From: CAKSST01 sp045535505
GTDB taxonomy: Bacteria; Bacillota; Clostridia; Oscillospirales; Acutalibacteraceae
Assembly (NCBI GenBank): GCA_045535505.1
Contig: JAZSLU010000032.1
Location: 3,637 to 67,636, forward strand
Reading direction: 5' to 3'
DNA: 64,000 bases
The position numbers and the translations under genes are program-made. The notes under the pieces are model-generated. The model saw nothing but the letters and a program-made list of their open reading frames with translations, was not told the origin of the DNA and made no database searches. Positions 62,218 to 64,000 of this stretch are shown piece after piece (position 1 is the first letter of the stretch; each line of letters starts with the position of its first letter).

Positions 62218-62688
62218 GTGCCAAGAAGAGGCTTCATCGCAAAACGCGATGTATTACCTGATGCGCTGTACAACTCTAAATTAGTTACACGTCTTATCAA
62301 CAATATTATGATTGACGGTAAAAAGGGTGTAGCGCAGAAAATTGTTTATGGTGCTTTCGACATCATTAAAGAAAAAACGGGCAACGAGCCGCTCGAAGTT
62401 TTCGAAAAGGCTATGGAAAATGTTATGCCCCAGTTGGAAGTTAAGGCAGCCCGTCGTGGCGGCGCTACCTATCAGGTGCCTTATGAAGTTCGTCCTGAGA
62501 GAAAACAAACTCTCGGTTTACGTTGGATCACAACCTACAGCCGCGCTCGTAACGAAAGAACAATGAAAGAGCGTCTTGCAGGCGAGATTCTCGATGCTGT
62601 AAACGAGATGGGCGGAGCTTTCAAAAAGCGTGAAGATACCCACAAAATGGCAGAGGCAAACAAGGCCTTCGCTCATTTCAGATGGTAA
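62218..62688 (+). CDS. rpsG: 30S ribosomal protein S7
   Basis: Head-assembly protein of the small subunit. From the GTG at 62218 the 156-residue product begins PRRGFIAKRDVLPDALYNSKLVTRLIN and ends EDTHKMAEANKAFAHFRW, both canonical. GAAGGAGGG (62202-62210) is 7 nt upstream; an in-frame start at 62200 would overlap that site and is rejected. fusA follows 46 nt later. Confidence 0.97.
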   Translation: MPRRGFIAKRDVLPDALYNSKLVTRLINNIMIDGKKGVAQKIVYGAFDIIKEKTGNEPLEVFEKAMENVMPQLEVKAARRGGATYQVPYEVRPERKQTLGLRWITTYSRARNERTMKERLAGEILDAVNEMGGAFKKREDTHKMAEANKAFAHFRW

Positions 62689-62734
62689 TTGTATTTTAAA
62701 AATTTGCATGAATGTGTATATTTAGGAGGACAAT

Positions 62735-64000
62735 ATGTCAAGAAAAGTTCCGATTGAACTTACAAGAAATATTGGCATAATGGCCCACATTGATGCCGGT
62801 AAAACCACCACTTCGGAGAGAATTCTCTACTACACCGGTGTTAACCACAAAATTGGTGAAACCCATGATGGTGCGGCAACAATGGACTGGATGGAGCAGG
62901 AGCAGGAGAGAGGTATTACAATTACCTCTGCTGCTACTACTTGTTTCTGGAAGGGTCACCGTGTTAATATTATTGACACTCCCGGACACGTTGACTTTAC
63001 AGTTGAGGTTGAACGTTCACTTCGCGTTCTCGACGGTTCTGTAACCGTTTTGTGCGCTAAAGGCGGCGTTGAACCCCAGTCTGAAACAGTTTGGAGACAA
63101 GCTGATAAATATCAGGTTCCCAGAATGGTTTATGTTAATAAAATGGACATTATGGGTGCTGATTTCTATCGTGTTCTGGGTATGATGCGTGAACGTCTGA
63201 AATGCAACGCTGTTCCGATTCAGTTGCCTATCGGCGCTGAAGATACATTCAAGGGAATTATCGACCTTATCGAAATGAAAGCCTATATCTACAATGATAA
63301 CTTAGGCGTTGACATTTCGGTTGAAGACATTCCTGAGGATATGAAGGAACTTTCAGAAAAGTATCACAATGAGCTCTTAGAGCATGTTGCAGAGCAAGAT
63401 GAGGCTTTGTTTGAAAAATATCTTGAGGGCGAAGAGCTCACAATAGATGAGATTAAGGCTTGCATTCGTAAATCTACCATTGCTAACACAATGGTTCCCG
63501 TTGTTTGCGGTACTTCATACCGTAACAAAGGTGTTCAGAAATTGCTTGACGCTGTTATCGATTATATGCCTTCTCCGGTTGATATTCCCGCTATCAAGGG
63601 TATTGACCCCGAAACAGGCGAAGAAACCGAGCGTCCCGCTTCTGATAAAGAGCCTTTCTCAGCATTGGCATTTAAGATTGCTACCGACCCTTACGTTGGA
63701 CGTATTTCATTCTTCCGCGTATATTCAGGTAACGTAAATGCCGGTACAACAGTTTATAATGCAACCAAGGATACTAACGAGCGTATGGGCCGTATCCTTC
63801 AGATGCATGCTAACCACCGTGAAGATATCGAAACCTGCTATTGCGGTGATATTGCGGCTGCTGTTGGTCTTAAAAATACCACTACCGGTGATACACTTTG
63901 TGACGAAGATCACCCAGTTATCCTCGAGTCAATGGTATTCCCTGAGCCCGTTATCAGAGTTGCTATTGAGCCTAAAACACGTGCAGGTCAGGAAAAGATG
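62735..64000 (+). CDS. fusA: Elongation factor G, cut by the window edge
   Basis: Translational GTPase that moves tRNA and mRNA through the ribosome. The first 422 codons are present with no stop before the right edge; full EF-G has about 690. Visible motifs are G1 AHIDAGKTTTSERIL, the GITITSAATT switch, G3 DTPGHVDFT, G4 NKMD and domain II (FKIATDPYVGRISFFRVYSG). AGGAGG lies 7 nt before the ATG. It completes the conserved rpsL-rpsG-fusA order. Confidence 0.97.
   Translation, partial: MSRKVPIELTRNIGIMAHIDAGKTTTSERILYYTGVNHKIGETHDGAATMDWMEQEQERGITITSAATTCFWKGHRVNIIDTPGHVDFTVEVERSLRVLDGSVTVLCAKGGVEPQSETVWRQADKYQVPRMVYVNKMDIMGADFYRVLGMMRERLKCNAVPIQLPIGAEDTFKGIIDLIEMKAYIYNDNLGVDISVEDIPEDMKELSEKYHNELLEHVAEQDEALFEKYLEGEELTIDEIKACIRKSTIANTMVPVVCGTSYRNKGVQKLLDAVIDYMPSPVDIPAIKGIDPETGEETERPASDKEPFSALAFKIATDPYVGRISFFRVYSGNVNAGTTVYNATKDTNERMGRILQMHANHREDIETCYCGDIAAAVGLKNTTTGDTLCDEDHPVILESMVFPEPVIRVAIEPKTRAGQEKM

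Noticed and set aside
1..64000. tRNA, rRNA, insertion sequences, phage genes, CRISPR arrays, replication origin
   Set aside because: None recognised on reading both strands; the genes form ordinary chromosomal operons.

Overview
The window reads as chromosome of an anaerobic, endospore-forming, low-GC Firmicute of class Clostridia. Spore genes support this: a GerA-type germinant receptor operon, ylbJ, yqfC-yqfD and a ytvI-like gene. So do the lon-ysxC, phoH-ybeY-era-yqzL-recO-mutS2 and cdaA-cdaR gene orders. A dockerin-bearing surface protein hints at a gut or fibre-associated Oscillospirales/Ruminococcaceae-like lineage, but that placement is inference. No rRNA, tRNA, CRISPR array, insertion sequence or prophage was recognised. 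Nearly every gene is intact; only fusA is cut by the right edge.

Layout. 1-4.5 kb: the end of an unidentified transcript, then lon, ysxC and lysA. 4.6-11 kb: a 37-residue Cys-rich ORF (minus strand), a ClpC-like unfoldase, and a germinant receptor operon in B-C-A order. 11-19.5 kb: ylbJ plus a small Cys protein (minus), then yqfC, yqfD, phoH, ybeY, era, a yqzL-like gene overlapping recO, and mutS2. 19.5-24.8 kb: a secreted leucine-rich-repeat/dockerin protein, then a minus-strand aspartate-family operon pheB-hom-lysC with an internal lysC translation start. 24.9-34.2 kb: ytvI-like permease, a DUF3343 protein with a cysteine desulfurase-like enzyme, the c-di-AMP cyclase pair cdaA-cdaR, a membrane-anchored unknown, recD2, comFC and an mreB homologue.

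34.2-45.6 kb is the most distinctive part: one promoter with upstream operator-like repeats drives eleven tightly packed genes. They encode citrate/citramalate lyase-type subunits (citD, citE, citF), an unrecognised protein, a two-subunit class I fumarase-like hydro-lyase, an iron-type alcohol dehydrogenase, an MmgE/PrpD-family protein, a GlcD-type flavin 2-hydroxyacid dehydrogenase, and EtfB/EtfA. Together they look like an anaerobic pathway for a hydroxy di- or tricarboxylic acid. Dehydration or isomerisation and oxidation would lead to a lyase cleavage giving acetate plus an oxoacid. The real substrate cannot be told from sequence. Just downstream lie tmcAL (minus), acetate kinase, and the gamma and beta subunits of a sodium-pumping decarboxylase. 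These would fit conversion of oxaloacetate to pyruvate, acetate and a sodium gradient.

49.9-64 kb: a P2-type ATPase with several altered signature residues (minus), prfB without the usual programmed frameshift, then rpoB-rpoC from their own strong promoter, and the str operon rpsL-rpsG-fusA.
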